This document shows positions 63,287 to 64,000 of a DNA stretch of 64,000 nucleotides, piece after piece. The translations under genes and the position numbers were made by a program. Origin of the DNA: Aegilops tauschii subsp. strangulata (lineage: Eukaryota; Streptophyta; Magnoliopsida; Poales; Poaceae); contig NC_053036.3 of the NCBI RefSeq assembly GCF_002575655.3, forward strand, positions 644,946,736 through 645,010,735, written 5' to 3'. The notes under the pieces are model-generated. The model saw only the letters and a program-made list of their open reading frames with translations. It searched no databases and had not been told where the DNA came from. The stretch's first letter is position 1. Each line of letters starts with the position of its first letter.

Positions 63287-64000
63287 TTTTCCCTACAGTT
63301 ATTTGTTTTGTTATGAAATACAAAATCATAGTCAAGAAAATGAAAATCGGTATGAGATTGATACACTCTGTTTATTATAGCCAGACCTAACCAGGTTAGG
63401 TTGCATGTGCAGCTATCAGAAGTAGAACACATGCTAGATGGCAACTTACTACTTTTATTTTAATTACCAAGAAGTCTCTTAACATGTGTCTTACTCAATG
63501 TAGGTGGTCACCACCAATAACTAATATCACATTGGTGGTTTTTGGTTTGGATTGGGCATCATTCATGATGTTATGCCATTGTTTGCCTAGATAGTTGGTG
63601 TGCTGTCAAATTAGGACTATTTATTGTTATCCATTATTGTCTTCCAATTGACAGATTTGTTGCATAGTACACCAAACATCGAAAAGCATCGTGATTCTGT
63701 GAATAAGGGTATCTTTTCTTCATACTGTATTTATATATATTTGCCCTTTATTATGTTGTTTGCTGAATTTTCGCACTTGGCTTCTCTTGCATTGCAACAC
63801 CATTGCCACAGTTCCATAATGAGATACATATAAACAAAGATCTTTAGGAGATTGTGCTGTCTACTTTAGTAAGTCTGTTACTCTTAAATATATGCAGTTT
63901 CTTTACTGAATATAAGATAGTGTACAAGCTCTAGCGGTAGTTGCCCACCGAGTAAGTTAATAGAAAAGAGAACAAATGCATTATTTGTTCTGACCAACCT
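63287..64000. other. 3' flank of the PMD relic, no gene seen
   Basis: AT-rich sequence without splice-compatible coding blocks or transposon ends that I recognise. Confidence 0.5.

Overview
The window looks like a gene-poor, transposon-packed stretch of a large grass genome, most likely Triticeae (wheat, barley or relatives). The evidence is a GC-rich grass-style ABCG gene, Stowaway MITEs starting CTCCCTCCG, and CACTA elements starting CACTAGTAG with arrays built on TTTAGTCCCGGTTGG. The species cannot be fixed from sequence alone.

Layout. 1-1432 is the 3' part of a half-size ABCG transporter gene, the only plausibly functional host gene. 2919-12786 is a CACTA transposon (TSD tta) with broken tnp2-like and tnpA-like genes. 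13319-15700 holds two MITEs, a signal peptidase I gene relic on the minus strand and the 3' part of a retroposon. 16010-17382 is a hAT element (TSD gttagatg). 17412-23939 is a Ty1/copia element with both LTRs (TSD ctcac). 24182-24890 is a minus-strand copia fragment. From 24891 to 63286 lie the pieces of one plant-mobile-domain (PMD) gene, split by a hAT (25174-25902), a LINE (about 26100-30720), a very large CACTA (30988-61122, TSD gta) and a further hAT-like element (about 61134-62652).

The 30-kb CACTA is two elements of one family. A minus-strand copy (45226-60759, TSD tta) sits inside a plus-strand copy, 360 bp from its 3' terminus, making a large near-palindrome. Each copy carries tnp2-like, tnpA-like (with a Ulp1/C48-like C-terminal domain) and a small coiled-coil, tail-anchored membrane protein gene absent from the first CACTA element. 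All tnp genes carry stops or frameshifts; only the small tail-anchored ORF of the inner copy reads through.

Main discovery candidate. Each of the two large CACTA copies has five short units that I cannot explain as protein genes. Every unit has AGTCCCACCTCG (one copy has a single mismatch), which resembles the plant snRNA upstream sequence element, then exactly 24 bp, then TTTATAA, then a G 23-24 nt further on, a body able to fold into a hairpin, and a T-run 126-150 nt after that G. This is the layout of plant RNA polymerase III snRNA-type genes. One body shows a compensatory C-G to T-A change. The copia LTRs carry the same box, 24-bp gap and TATA. I infer transposon-borne, snRNA-type hairpin RNA genes whose promoters flank the subterminal repeat arrays; transcription is untested.
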